A DNA stretch of 64,000 bases from Flavobacteriaceae bacterium (GCA_018669795.1 JABHSQ010000005.1:124001-188000), one strand, 5' to 3'. Counted from the stretch's first letter, positions 8,888 through 17,285 are shown. Notes: generated by a model not told the origin, from the letters alone. Program-made: numbers and translations.

Positions 8888-10342
8888 ATGAATGAAGCTA
8901 TTAGAAATTTAGAACCAAATAGACTTTGGAACAATTTTGCAGATTTAAACGCTGTGCCCCGTGCTTCCAAAAAGGAAGAACAAGTAATTCAGTTTATGAA
9001 GAGCTTCGGAAATAATTTAGGTTTAGAAACTTTTGAAGATGATGTGCGAAATGTAATTATTCGCAAGCCTGCAACCCCCGGAATGGAAAACCGTAAGGGA
9101 ATTGTATTGCAGTCTCATATCGATATGGTACATCAAAAAAATAATGATACCGATTTTGATTTCGATACTCAAGGAATCGAGATGTATGTGGATGGTGATT
9201 GGGTTCGCGCAAATGGAACCACTTTAGGCGCCGATAACGGGTTGGGAGTAGCAACTATTATGGCAATTTTAGAAAGCGATACTATTGTACATCCAGCAAT
9301 TGATGCCTTATTTACCATTGATGAAGAAACTGGAATGACTGGTGCTATAGGATTAAAAAGTGGAATATTACAAGGAGAAATTTTATTGAATTTAGATACC
9401 GAAGAAGATGATGAAATAGGAGTGGGTTGTGCTGGTGGAGTTGATGTTACTGCATCTAAAAATTACCTTCAAATCCCAAGTTCTAATGATGCCAATGCAT
9501 ATAAAATAACAATTAAAGGACTGCAAGGTGGGCATAGCGGTATGGAAATTCAATTAGGATTAGGGAATGCTAATAAATTGATGAATCGTATATTATCTGA
9601 AGTACATGATAATTGTTCATTGTCAACTTTATTAGGTGGAAGCCTGCGTAATGCAATTCCAAGAGAAAGTAATGCAGTTGTAGTTGTTGAAGCTAACAAA
9701 ACAATTAATTTTCTTGATGGTTTTGAAAAAATGAAAAATAAAATTAAAAATGAATTTCATCACATAGAATCAGATATCACTATTAGGGCTGAAAAAGTAA
9801 CAGTACCAGAAACGGTATTGAGTGTTGAAGATCAAGATCAGTTTTTTAAAGCTGTTTATGCAGCTCATAATGGTGTTTTTAGAATGAGTCCTGCAATTGA
9901 AGATTTAGTAGAAACTTCTAATAATATTGCAAAAATAACAGTGAATAATGGTTCCATTACTATAGAATGTCTTACGCGTTCATCGGTAGATTCTTCTAAA
10001 GATAATATGGTAAATACTTTAACTGCAGTTTTTGAATTGGCTGGATTTTCAGTAAGCTTATCTGGAGATTATCCAGGTTGGGCACCAAATATGGATTCTG
10101 CTATTTTAAAAGTGCTAGCAGCTTTATATGAAAAAATGAATGGCGAAAAAGCAAATGTAGCTGCTTGTCACGCAGGCTTGGAATGTGGGATTCTAGGAAC
10201 AAATTATCCTGGGATGGATATGATCTCTTTTGGACCTACGATAAAAGGAGCACATTCTCCAGATGAAAGAGCTAGTATCTCTTCTACTCAAAAGTTCTGG
10301 AAATTTATAAAAGAAATTTTAAAAGAAATCCCTGTTAAGTAA
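8888..10342 (+). CDS. pepD: Xaa-His dipeptidase (aminoacyl-histidine dipeptidase)
   Basis: M20-family metallopeptidase of about 484 residues, the usual length for PepD. Zinc-site motifs are visible: LQSHIDMV, GADNGLGVA, DEETGMTGAIGL and a dimerisation-domain GGHSGMEI; the C-terminal part has SFGPTIKGAHSPDE, with the last metal-binding histidine. It hydrolyses dipeptides such as carnosine-like Xaa-His in the cytoplasm. The start at 8888 (MNEAIRNLEP) is preferred over 8861 because a -7 promoter box lies at 8852-8859 and family members begin near this position. It is monocistronic, ending at a hairpin terminator shared with the convergent rhodopsin gene. Confidence 0.93.
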   Translation: MNEAIRNLEPNRLWNNFADLNAVPRASKKEEQVIQFMKSFGNNLGLETFEDDVRNVIIRKPATPGMENRKGIVLQSHIDMVHQKNNDTDFDFDTQGIEMYVDGDWVRANGTTLGADNGLGVATIMAILESDTIVHPAIDALFTIDEETGMTGAIGLKSGILQGEILLNLDTEEDDEIGVGCAGGVDVTASKNYLQIPSSNDANAYKITIKGLQGGHSGMEIQLGLGNANKLMNRILSEVHDNCSLSTLLGGSLRNAIPRESNAVVVVEANKTINFLDGFEKMKNKIKNEFHHIESDITIRAEKVTVPETVLSVEDQDQFFKAVYAAHNGVFRMSPAIEDLVETSNNIAKITVNNGSITIECLTRSSVDSSKDNMVNTLTAVFELAGFSVSLSGDYPGWAPNMDSAILKVLAALYEKMNGEKANVAACHAGLECGILGTNYPGMDMISFGPTIKGAHSPDERASISSTQKFWKFIKEILKEIPVK

Positions 10343-10468
10343 TTTAAAGACACAAACTTTAAAAATTATTATTTAATAATTAATAGTTCTAATTAATAAT
10401 GTGTCACCTTTTTTTATGATAGATTTAAATAGTTTCGAAATTTTATCTTAACTAATTATATTATATAA

Positions 10469-10506
10469 AAAAAAGGAAGGTGTATCTAAATACACCTTCC
10501 TTTTTA
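10469..10506. terminator. Bidirectional rho-independent terminator between pepD and proteorhodopsin
   Basis: A perfect inverted repeat with arms AAAAAGGAAGGTGTA (10470-10484) and its complement (10491-10505), a short loop, and A and T runs on the two sides. It serves both convergent genes, pepD (+) and the rhodopsin gene (-). Confidence 0.92.
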
Positions 10507-10533
10507 TACTTAAATAATTAATTTATAAAAATA

Positions 10534-11268
10534 TTATTCAGTTTTTGACTGCTCAAGAGCTAAGTTATATATAACTAAACCAAAACCAATTTTATTAATT
10601 GCATCGGCAATGTTATACCAAACATCCATGTCTAATACACTTAGACCAAGCATGTCATACCATCCAGAAGTACCAGCCATGTAACCTATTGGGTAAATTG
10701 CCCAACCTACTAGTACGAACCAACAAAGTACTTTGTGAGCACGTTGTATTGAACCACCTGCTTCTTTAGCTAATTTAGCTGCACCACCTAACCATATTTC
10801 ATATACAATAGCAAAATAAGCAACACCAGAAACTAATCCCCATATTTGAGCATTATCTGAATCTGAAACTTCTCCAATGTATCCTGTTACAAGCATTACT
10901 ACTGAAAGTAAAATCAATTTCCATAACATTGATTTTTTTGCACCTGCTACTTTTAGTATCAAGTAAAATTCAACACACATTAATGGTACTGTAAGAATCC
11001 AATCAACGTATCTAAAATCTGTTGGAGATTCTCCAGTAGTCATGTAATAATCTCTCATATACCAATAATGAACTGCAGCGATAAATGTAATTAGACCTGA
11101 AACAAGTATGGAAGTTTTCCACTTTCGGTCAAAATCATTCATTGAGAAAAAGAAAAATGCAGATGCTGCCATCATGGCCATACATCCAATAAAAAAAGTG
11201 AAAGCAGTAGAATCCATTGTTCCTAATGTTTCAGGGGCAATTGCGATAAAATTTAGTAAATTTGTCAT
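10534..11268 (-). CDS. Green-absorbing proteorhodopsin, light-driven proton pump
   Basis: A 244-residue seven-helix microbial rhodopsin. The helix C signature is RYVDWILTVPLMCVEFYLIL: D89 (proton acceptor), T93 and E100 (proton donor) form the DTE triad of outward proton pumps; H67 in AAVHYW is the histidine that pairs with the acceptor. K226 in ADAINKIGFG is the retinal-binding lysine. The spectral tuning site (residue 97, equivalent to 105 in the original proteorhodopsin) is Met, which in Bacteroidota goes with green absorption. The N-terminus is hydrophobic and may be processed. It diverges from blh, which makes its chromophore, and has its own -7 box (TATGTTTG). Confidence 0.97.
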   Translation of the reverse strand: MTNLLNFIAIAPETLGTMDSTAFTFFIGCMAMMAASAFFFFSMNDFDRKWKTSILVSGLITFIAAVHYWYMRDYYMTTGESPTDFRYVDWILTVPLMCVEFYLILKVAGAKKSMLWKLILLSVVMLVTGYIGEVSDSDNAQIWGLVSGVAYFAIVYEIWLGGAAKLAKEAGGSIQRAHKVLCWFVLVGWAIYPIGYMAGTSGWYDMLGLSVLDMDVWYNIADAINKIGFGLVIYNLALEQSKTE

Positions 11269-11290
11269 AATATATTTTGATTTGTTTAGT

Positions 11291-11298
11291 CAAACATA
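11291..11298 (-). promoter_or_regulatory. -7 promoter element for proteorhodopsin
   Basis: TATGTTTG (minus strand) matches TAnnTTTG and predicts a 5' leader of roughly 20 nt before the ATG at 11268. The -33 position carries a weak TTTA-like sequence. Confidence 0.6.
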
Positions 11299-11371
11299 CA
11301 ATTAATTAAACAGATTGTAAAATTAATTTAACATTTTTTTTAAATTATTAATTATTTTACATTTTTATACT

Positions 11372-12253
11372 ATGAAATATAAGGAAAAAGCAATTTTAAT
11401 AACATTTTTTAGTCTTTGGCTTTCGGTCTATTTTAAAGGACCGGCACAAGAAGTATTCGCTCTTTTTCTTATTTTTTCTTTAGGTATTATGCATGGAAGT
11501 AATGACTTGTTTTTAATTTCTAAATTTAAAACAACTTCCAAATCCTTAAAACTAGTATTTTTCTTTAGTTCATATATTTTAACCGTTTTAGTGGCCAGTT
11601 TACTTTTTTATTACATTCCCATTTTTGCACTAACTGGATTTATAATTTTTAGTGCATTTCATTTTGGTGAACAACATTGGAATGAAGCCAAGACAAAAAA
11701 TCTAAATTTTAACCGTTTGTTATTCCTTAACTATGGCTTGTCTGTTTTATTTTTACTTTTTGCTTTGAATAGTAATGCCACGATAGAAATAATATCTGCA
11801 CTTACAGGTTTTTTAATCAATGAAATTTGGTTTAGCTGGATATTTTTTTTAAACATTACATTATTTATAATGCAAGCTATAATAATGACCTATAAAACTT
11901 ACATTACTTGGCAAGAGCTATTGTTTGAGTTGTTTTTAATCATTGTCTTTGCTATTGTTTTTAAAACAGCTACACTTATTTGGGCATTTGCTATTTACTT
12001 TATTTTCTGGCATAGTATACCTTCAATTTTTGAACAGCAGTCTTTTTTATATGGCGAGGTATCTTTTAAAACCTTTATTAGATATGTCAAGTCCTCTTTT
12101 CTAATCTGGCTAATCTCTATAAGTTCAATGCTAATATTATTTATATGGTTAAAAGATGAAGCTATTTTATTGCCCTTATTATTTGCTTTTTTGGGAGCAA
12201 TTACATTTGCACACTCGCTAACAATATCTAAAATGTTCAAATCTAAAAAATAG
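11372..12253 (+). CDS. blh: Beta-carotene 15,15'-dioxygenase, Brp/Blh family
   Basis: A 293-residue, very hydrophobic membrane protein that cleaves beta-carotene into two retinal molecules for proteorhodopsin. The iron-binding histidine motifs expected in the family are present: GIMHGSND (about residue 35), FHFGEQHW (about 95) and a C-terminal FWHSIP and AHSL. It is divergent from the rhodopsin gene with 103 bp between starts. Upstream, TACATTTT at 11358-11365 is a weak -7-like sequence just ahead of the ATG. No carotenoid synthesis genes (crtB, crtI, crtY) are in the window. Confidence 0.94.
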   Translation: MKYKEKAILITFFSLWLSVYFKGPAQEVFALFLIFSLGIMHGSNDLFLISKFKTTSKSLKLVFFFSSYILTVLVASLLFYYIPIFALTGFIIFSAFHFGEQHWNEAKTKNLNFNRLLFLNYGLSVLFLLFALNSNATIEIISALTGFLINEIWFSWIFFLNITLFIMQAIIMTYKTYITWQELLFELFLIIVFAIVFKTATLIWAFAIYFIFWHSIPSIFEQQSFLYGEVSFKTFIRYVKSSFLIWLISISSMLILFIWLKDEAILLPLLFAFLGAITFAHSLTISKMFKSKK

Positions 12254-12346
12254 CCTTAAAATAATTCTTACAAAATACCCACTAGCTAGCCAGGTATTAT
12301 TTGTTTTAAAAAGTATAACAAAATGTATAAATTGTTAAACATTTTA

Positions 12347-12354
12347 TATCTTTA
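12347..12354 (+). promoter_or_regulatory. Possible -7 element before the Lacal_2735/DUF2452/DUF2805 genes
   Basis: TATCTTTA differs from TAnnTTTG only in its last base and lies about 50 nt upstream of the ATG at 12407. It would drive the three short genes that follow blh. Confidence 0.35.
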
Positions 12355-12406
12355 CAAAATAATTTGTAGTGATTTATTGCTGGAGATTTAAAAAACAAAA
12401 TTAAAA

Positions 12407-12571
12407 ATGTTCGGATTATTTAAAAAAAAGTCAGAGAAAGAAAAATTAAGGGTTCTATATGAAAAGCTTTTAAAAGAATCTTATACTTTATCTACCACTA
12501 ACAGAAAATTGAGTGATCAAAAAGCTTTTGAAGCTGATGAGGTAATGAAACAACTCGAAAAGTTGAACTAA
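12407..12571 (+). CDS. Lacal_2735-family small protein
   Basis: A 54-residue protein beginning MFGLFKKKSEKEKL and ending in EVMKQLEKLN. The sequence looks like the short, charged, helical proteins that I know as the Lacal_2735 family in Flavobacteriaceae (MFGLFKK start, TNRKLSD middle). It has no signal peptide or membrane segment and is probably a short cytoplasmic coiled coil. Function unknown. It lies 16 bp before the DUF2452 gene and is probably co-transcribed with it and the DUF2805 gene. Confidence 0.75.
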   Translation: MFGLFKKKSEKEKLRVLYEKLLKESYTLSTTNRKLSDQKAFEADEVMKQLEKLN

Positions 12572-12587
12572 AGGGATTTATTTAATA

Positions 12588-12989
12588 ATGACAGAAAATA
12601 AAAAACCAGATAATGTAGTTTTTAATACTGAAACTCAAAAATATGATGCTTCACTTAAACCCTACGGAACTTCCGTAGGAGCACCAATAATAATTCCAAC
12701 AGATACTGTTGCTTGGAAGAATAGAAGCATCAATAAAATTAATCATAAAGTATCCGCTAAATATTTAGAATTAAAATCTGAATATGAAAATATGATACAA
12801 GAATTTGAGTACAATAAACTTATATTTAATGCAAAATTTTCCTTTGAGCCTATTATTGGTGAAGTTTATCATTTGTACCAAAGAGAAAATAATGAATCTT
12901 TTCTTTCCCTTATATCTCCAGAACAATGTAACTTTAAATCAATCGGTAGTTTTTATTTGAATGCAGGCCAAATTTGGGAAAAAATTTAA
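12588..12989 (+). CDS. DUF2452 protein
   Basis: A 133-residue soluble protein with the DUF2452 look: N-terminal PDNVVFN...YGTSVGAPIIIP, a central helical segment, then FEPIIGEVYHLY and SLISPEQCNF near the C-terminus. No catalytic motif is evident and no function is established that I know of. It sits in a short gene set with Lacal_2735 and DUF2805 proteins, downstream of blh. Confidence 0.8.
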   Translation: MTENKKPDNVVFNTETQKYDASLKPYGTSVGAPIIIPTDTVAWKNRSINKINHKVSAKYLELKSEYENMIQEFEYNKLIFNAKFSFEPIIGEVYHLYQRENNESFLSLISPEQCNFKSIGSFYLNAGQIWEKI

Positions 12990-12996
12990 TTTTAGG

Positions 12997-13287
12997 ATGG
13001 TTAACAAGAAACAATTAACAGAAATAGAATTAGATCGCATTATAGAAATGGCTTGGGAAGATCGCACACCATTTGAAGCAATTCTCTTTCAGTTTGGCTG
13101 TACAGAAAAAGATGTCATTAAACTGATGCGAGGAAATCTTAAAGAATCTAGTTTTAAGCGTTGGCGTAAACGAGTTAATAGTGGTGTTAGCAAAAAGCAT
13201 TTAAAAAAACGTAATCCAGAGATTTCACGTTTTAAATGTTCACGGCAAAATGCTATATCAGGCAATAGAATTAGTAAAAGAACTTAA
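12997..13287 (+). CDS. TIGR03643/DUF2805 family protein, possible DNA-binding
   Basis: I start at the ATG at 12997 (MVNKKQLTEIELDRIIEMAWEDRTPF), 7 bp after the DUF2452 stop, rather than at 12961 inside that gene. The ~96-residue protein contains the family core AWEDRTPFEAI and VIKLMRGNLKESSFKRWRKRVN; the helix pair around FQFGCTEKDVIKLMR resembles a helix-turn-helix and the protein is strongly basic. From memory, members of this family often lie next to cryptochrome/photolyase genes in marine bacteria, which fits the rhodopsin neighbourhood here. Function unproven. Confidence 0.78.
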   Translation: MVNKKQLTEIELDRIIEMAWEDRTPFEAILFQFGCTEKDVIKLMRGNLKESSFKRWRKRVNSGVSKKHLKKRNPEISRFKCSRQNAISGNRISKRT

Positions 13288-13358
13288 TAAAGCCCTATCA
13301 TTTGATGGTAGATTCGCTTTAGTTATGATAGGTCAATCTAATTTTAAATATAAACCAC

Positions 13359-13389
13359 AAAAAAGAGGCTTCGCGCAAGCCTCTTTTTT
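13359..13389. terminator. Bidirectional terminator
   Basis: Inverted repeat with 13-bp arms AAAAAAGAGGCTT (13359-13371) and AAGCCTCTTTTTT (13377-13389) around a CGCGC loop. It ends the DUF2805 gene (+) and lies just beyond the stop of the convergent PPIase gene (-). Confidence 0.9.
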
Positions 13390-13406
13390 ATATAAATTAG
13401 GATTAG

Positions 13407-14516
13407 TTATTTTACAATCTCTACGATTTCTAAGTTGAAAATTAAATCGCTTCCTGGAGGAATTAAATTAGGAATTCCTCTTTCGCCATATGCTAAATGA
13501 GTAGGAATAAATAAGGTAATTTTATCACCTACACCCATCATTAATAATCCTTCCCTAAAGCCAGGAATTAATTGAGCATCTTTACTGTAATCAGTTGCAG
13601 TTGGTGCGTATCCGCCGCCATCAGCTCTTCTGTGATCCCAAACGTTGTATTTTTTAGCAATTTCTTCGATGTTAGAATCAAATAATGTACCGTTTGCCAA
13701 ATATCCTGCATAGTTCATTTTAATTTTAGAACCTTGAGCTGGTTTTACACCCGATCCTTTCTTATTAAAATATACTTTTATTCCAGAAGGCATTTCTTTT
13801 CCTTTTTCAAGATCACTGGCTAAAACTTTAGCAGTTGCGGCAGCAATAACTAGGCTAGCAGCTTGTTCTTCTTTTACTTTGTCTTCTGCAGCAATCATCG
13901 CTTCATTAAAAGATAATAACGATACATCACCAACCCTTATAATTTTAAGTTCCTTAATAAGAACAGGATCAACTGGCTTGTCTCCAGGTTTTGAAGTTTC
14001 AACAACTCCTAAAGAATCGACGATATCTTGACCGATTACAATTTCTCCAAAAACAGAGTGCTTACCATCTAACCAAGGAGTCTCTTTTAAGGTAATAAAA
14101 AATTGGCTTCCATTAGTTCCTGGTCCAGAATTGGCCATAGAAAGTATTCCTTTTTTACTGTGCGTTAAACTATCTGAAAATTCATCAGGGAACATGTATC
14201 CTGGGTTGCCAGAGCCAGTACCTAATGGATCGCCACCTTGAATCATAAAATCTTTTATAATTCTGTGAAAAATTAATCCGTCATAATATTTTTTTCCTTT
14301 GTATACTGAATCTACCAACTCATTTTTTCCTTCTGCTAATTCTACAAAATTAGCAACGGTAAGAGGGGTTTCTTCATTATGTAATTTTGCTACAAATACT
14401 CCTTTGGTGGTATTAAATTCTGCATAAACCCCATCTTCTAAATCTGGGTATTTGCTTTCTTGGCAAGATGCGAAGCTTAAAGTAAGTATTAATATTAAAA
14501 ATGATAGTTTTTTCAT
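13407..14516 (-). CDS. Lipoprotein peptidyl-prolyl isomerase with cyclophilin and FKBP domains
   Basis: Two different prolyl isomerase domains in one ~369-residue lipoprotein. Residues about 25-190 are a cyclophilin (FHRIIKDFMIQGGDP, NGSQFFIT, LDGKHSVFGEI); residues about 255-369 are an FKBP (KMNYAGYL, GTLFDSN, IPGFREGLLMMGVGDK, LAYGERG). The ATG at 14516 gives a lipoprotein signal MKKLSFLILILTLSFASC; the upstream in-frame ATG at 14534 would overlap gldI by 14 bp and spoil the signal. It probably assists folding of envelope proteins. It is third in an operon with nrnA and gldI, which links it to the gliding/secretion machinery by position only. Confidence 0.9.
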   Translation of the reverse strand: MKKLSFLILILTLSFASCQESKYPDLEDGVYAEFNTTKGVFVAKLHNEETPLTVANFVELAEGKNELVDSVYKGKKYYDGLIFHRIIKDFMIQGGDPLGTGSGNPGYMFPDEFSDSLTHSKKGILSMANSGPGTNGSQFFITLKETPWLDGKHSVFGEIVIGQDIVDSLGVVETSKPGDKPVDPVLIKELKIIRVGDVSLLSFNEAMIAAEDKVKEEQAASLVIAAATAKVLASDLEKGKEMPSGIKVYFNKKGSGVKPAQGSKIKMNYAGYLANGTLFDSNIEEIAKKYNVWDHRRADGGGYAPTATDYSKDAQLIPGFREGLLMMGVGDKITLFIPTHLAYGERGIPNLIPPGSDLIFNLEIVEIVK

Positions 14517-14520
14517 AATT

Positions 14521-15078
14521 CTAGTAGTTTTCATGTGTTTGATTTATTTTATTTAAAGTTACTGTGCATTGAACAGGAATATTAGTTTCTAATTTATTGT
14601 CGATTCCATAATAGCCAAACGCTTTGAAGGAAGGAAATAGAAAAGTAATGGTTTCTCCTTGTTTCATTAATTTAAGCCCATCGCGTATTCCAGAAATTAA
14701 TTCTTGATTTGTTTTATCTATACTACAATTTTGTATGCCAATTTCCTTTTTTGAAAGGACCGCAGTTCCATTTAGCCTATTAACATTATAACTAAAGGTA
14801 ACATGGTCTCCAAACTCTGGTGTTTTAGTTTGTGTGGTGTCTTTTATATTGTAATAATACCAAAAACCACTTTCTGAAGAATGATAAGGTTGTTCTTTAT
14901 TTGAATTTAATAGTTGAATTATTTGTAATTTTTCTTTTTCAAAAATCGATTTATTTCTTTCTATGGAATTTGACATAAAAGATCCAGAATTATTTTGAAT
15001 TGGTCTTCTAGCCTCTGGATTTTTACAGGAGAGTATAGTAAACAGAATGCTTAAAGCAATAAATACATTACGACTCAT
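14521..15078 (-). CDS. gldI: Gliding motility-associated FKBP-type isomerase GldI
   Basis: A 185-residue lipoprotein (lipobox ILSC, cysteine at 18) followed at once by KNPEARRPI, the N-terminal hallmark of GldI, then an FKBP-type domain (YNVNRLNGT, ISGIRDGLKLMKQGE, FGYYGID). GldI is a periplasmic peptidyl-prolyl isomerase needed for gliding in some Flavobacteriaceae, where it is thought to help fold Gld proteins. The 5' end overlaps nrnA by 11 bp and the PPIase gene starts 4 bp after its stop, so the three are translated from one transcript. Confidence 0.93.
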   Translation of the reverse strand: MSRNVFIALSILFTILSCKNPEARRPIQNNSGSFMSNSIERNKSIFEKEKLQIIQLLNSNKEQPYHSSESGFWYYYNIKDTTQTKTPEFGDHVTFSYNVNRLNGTAVLSKKEIGIQNCSIDKTNQELISGIRDGLKLMKQGETITFLFPSFKAFGYYGIDNKLETNIPVQCTVTLNKINQTHENY

Positions 15079-16087
15079 TTAATTCTTTTTTATAGTATGG
15101 TAATATACTGATAAATTCTTCAATGGTTTCTGGTAATTTTTTTAGACTCCTACCGCCAGCCGCGTTGGTATGGCCTCCACCATTATAGTGATTTCTTGAG
15201 AATTCATTAACCGAAAAATCACCTTTGCTTCTTAAAGATATTTTTACGATATCTTCTTTTTTATTTTCAATAAATATAATAGCAAAAACAACGCCAGAAA
15301 GCGATAAAGCATAATTAACAAAACCTTCGGTATCTCCTTTTTTAAAGTTATTATCGTTTAATTCGTTTTGTGATATTGTAATGTATGCAGTGCGAAATTC
15401 AGGAAACATTACCATATTATTTAAGGCAATACCTAATAATTTAAGTCGATCTGGACTATTAGTGTCATATACATTTTCATGAATGCTGGCGTTTTCAGCT
15501 CCTGCTTCCATTAAATCTGCAATTACTCTATGAGTTGTAGCAGTAGTAGTTTGGAAACGAAATGACCCTGTATCGGTCATAATTCCCACATATAATTGTG
15601 TGGCAATTTCTTTATTTAATAATTTAATACCTTCTAGTTTTTCCATAAAATGAAAAACCATTTCGGATGTAGAACACATTGCAACATCACTATAGGTTAC
15701 TAGTGCGTAATCATCGGGTTGTTGGTGATGATCTATTAATATAAAATCGGCAGCTGCTTGTTCTAATTCGGTTGCTAAACCTCCAGTACGATTAAGTGCA
15801 TTAAAATCTAATGTAAATATGATTTCTGCTTTTTGAATAGCAGTTTTTGTTTCCTCAAAATTTTGTTCATAATTGATAATGGAAGAAGCTTCAGGAATCC
15901 ATTTTAAAAAATCAGGAAAGTCATTAGGCATAACTACCTGTACATGATGTCCTTTTTGTTTTAGAAAATTGCACAGCCCTAATGAAGAGCCTACAGCATC
16001 GCCATCGGGGTTTTTATGACCTACCACAACGATTTTTTTAACGGTACTTAATAGCTTATTTGTTATTGAAATGTCTTCCGAATTCAT
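15068..16087 (-). CDS. nrnA: DHH-family oligoribonuclease/pAp phosphatase
   Basis: A ~339-residue cytoplasmic phosphoesterase with the DHH motifs GHKNPDGDAVGSSLG (metal binding), FTLDFNALNR, LIDHHQQPDD and the C-terminal DHHA1 motif GGGHTNAAGG. NrnA degrades short oligoribonucleotides and dephosphorylates 3'-phosphoadenosine 5'-phosphate. The ATG at 16087 is chosen over a TTG at 16096 because a -7 box (TATATTTG, 16094-16101) lies on top of the latter. First gene of the nrnA-gldI-PPIase operon. Confidence 0.92.
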   Translation of the reverse strand: MNSEDISITNKLLSTVKKIVVVGHKNPDGDAVGSSLGLCNFLKQKGHHVQVVMPNDFPDFLKWIPEASSIINYEQNFEETKTAIQKAEIIFTLDFNALNRTGGLATELEQAAADFILIDHHQQPDDYALVTYSDVAMCSTSEMVFHFMEKLEGIKLLNKEIATQLYVGIMTDTGSFRFQTTTATTHRVIADLMEAGAENASIHENVYDTNSPDRLKLLGIALNNMVMFPEFRTAYITISQNELNDNNFKKGDTEGFVNYALSLSGVVFAIIFIENKKEDIVKISLRSKGDFSVNEFSRNHYNGGGHTNAAGGRSLKKLPETIEEFISILPYYKKELNES

Positions 16088-16093
16088 AGACTG

Positions 16094-16101
16094 CAAATAT
16101 A
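16094..16101 (-). promoter_or_regulatory. -7 promoter element for nrnA-gldI-PPIase
   Basis: TATATTTG on the minus strand, a full match to TAnnTTTG. Its last base is 6 nt from the ATG at 16087, leaving almost no 5' leader. No clear -33 box. Confidence 0.55.
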
Positions 16102-16164
16102 CAATTTATTAGTATTTACTCACTAATATTGAATTGTTTTAGAAAAGTATTAAGGTTATTTTGA

Positions 16165-16503
16165 TTAAATTATTTTATTCTTGGAACTTACTATGCCTTT
16201 TATTTTTTCAAAAATATAGGGGATCATTTCTTTAGCTACCAGGTATCCAGCAAAATAGTTGCGAGTTACTTTATTACCAAGAAGAAAAGAGCTTATAAAT
16301 TGTTCTACAGTTTCAAATTTAATTTCTGGAAGGTTTTTAAAAAGTATACTTTTTGCAGATTCTTTGTTTTTAATAGAATCTGCAATTTTTACAACTGGAT
16401 TATTTTTAAAATATTGTTCCTGTTCTTGAATGGAAATTCTTAGGTTAATCTTTGCTGCCTGCAAATCTTTATAAGACTTTATGTCACTTGTTTTATTAAT
16501 CAT
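16165..16503 (-). CDS. Small unknown protein in YtxH/holin-like operon
   Basis: A 112-residue protein that I do not assign to a named family. It is mostly helical and charged in the first half; the second half (about 75-105) is moderately hydrophobic (FLLGNKVTRNYFAGYLVAKEMIPYIF). No signal peptide. It overlaps the preceding holin-like gene by 8 bp, so it is translationally coupled to a membrane protein; in related operons the third gene is also a small envelope-associated protein. Confidence 0.7.
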   Translation of the reverse strand: MINKTSDIKSYKDLQAAKINLRISIQEQEQYFKNNPVVKIADSIKNKESAKSILFKNLPEIKFETVEQFISSFLLGNKVTRNYFAGYLVAKEMIPYIFEKIKGIVSSKNKII

Positions 16504-16828
16504 TTTTTTCTTTCTCAGCTTTTAAAGCAGCTTTTACAATAGCATCCTTTACTTTGTTTTCAATGTTTTTCTTTATAAACGTTATATAAATTAAAAATAC
16601 AACAATAGCTATTCCACCAACTGCAGCAAATCCTATTGCAGTGTTATCGAAATAATGTCCAATAAAATAGGCTATTGAAAAGCTAAACATGGTACATATG
16701 ATAACAAGAAATAATGATATCAATAATAAATTTATAAGGTTTGCAGATATATTTGCTAAAACAGTTATTAATTCAAGTTTTAAAAGTTGTATTCTATTCT
16801 CAATGTATTTTTTTACTGATTCAATCAT
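16496..16828 (-). CDS. Phage-holin-like (Phage_holin_3_6) membrane protein
   Basis: A 110-residue protein with an amphipathic N-terminus (VKKYIENRIQLLKLEL), two transmembrane helices (about 25-55 and 64-86) and a charged tail (KAEKEKND). This is the layout of the holin superfamily 3.6/YqjE-like proteins that accompany YtxH proteins in bacterial chromosomes; despite the name it is not evidence of a phage. Placed 6 bp after the YtxH gene. Confidence 0.78.
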   Translation of the reverse strand: MIESVKKYIENRIQLLKLELITVLANISANLINLLLISLFLVIICTMFSFSIAYFIGHYFDNTAIGFAAVGGIAIVVFLIYITFIKKNIENKVKDAIVKAALKAEKEKND

Positions 16829-16834
16829 AAAAAT

Positions 16835-17197
16835 TTATACGTTTTTAGTGCTTCCTGATTTTTCTTTAGCTTCTTTTTTAATGCCCTTATATTTTGACAC
16901 AATGTCTTTTTCAATAGTTTCTGCTTTGTCTACTATATTAGCATACTGATCTTTATTTTTTTCTTTAACATCGAAAAATTTATCTTTTAAACTATTTAAA
17001 TCTTCATTTTCGATGTTTTTAATTTTTTCAGAAACATCGTTAAGCTTGGCTTCTAAATCTTCTTTTAGTTCTGAAGTTTTAACGACTATTTTTTTTCTAG
17101 TTTTTTCTCCAGATTCTGTTGCTAATAGTATTCCTGTAGCTACACCAGCAATTGCTCCTATAATTATTCCAGTTAAAAACTTTGATTCCTTAGACAT
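16835..17197 (-). CDS. YtxH domain protein
   Basis: The ATG at 17197 (MSKESKFLTGIIIGAIAGVATGILLA) gives a 120-residue protein; the longer reading frame upstream crosses the promoter region of ndk and is not credible. A glycine/alanine-rich transmembrane segment (residues 7-26) is followed by SGEKTRKKI and a long charged helix, predicted coiled coil, to the end (GSTKNV). YtxH proteins are envelope-stress-associated in other bacteria. First gene of a three-gene operon. Confidence 0.83.
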   Translation of the reverse strand: MSKESKFLTGIIIGAIAGVATGILLATESGEKTRKKIVVKTSELKEDLEAKLNDVSEKIKNIENEDLNSLKDKFFDVKEKNKDQYANIVDKAETIEKDIVSKYKGIKKEAKEKSGSTKNV

Positions 17198-17285
17198 GAT
17201 ATATGTATTAAAATATAGAGTAAATGTACCATTAATTTCGAATTTTTTAAGATAAAAAGTTGTTAAACTATTTGTTAATGTTTGT

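Noticed and set aside
13250-13438. A 62-residue frame after the DUF2805 gene
   Set aside because: It overlaps the DUF2805 3' end, passes straight through the hairpin terminator at 13359-13389 and enters the convergent PPIase gene; coding is very unlikely.
16496-16828. Prophage remnant suggested by the holin-like gene
   Set aside because: No other phage genes are nearby; holin-like proteins with YtxH neighbours are ordinary chromosomal envelope genes.
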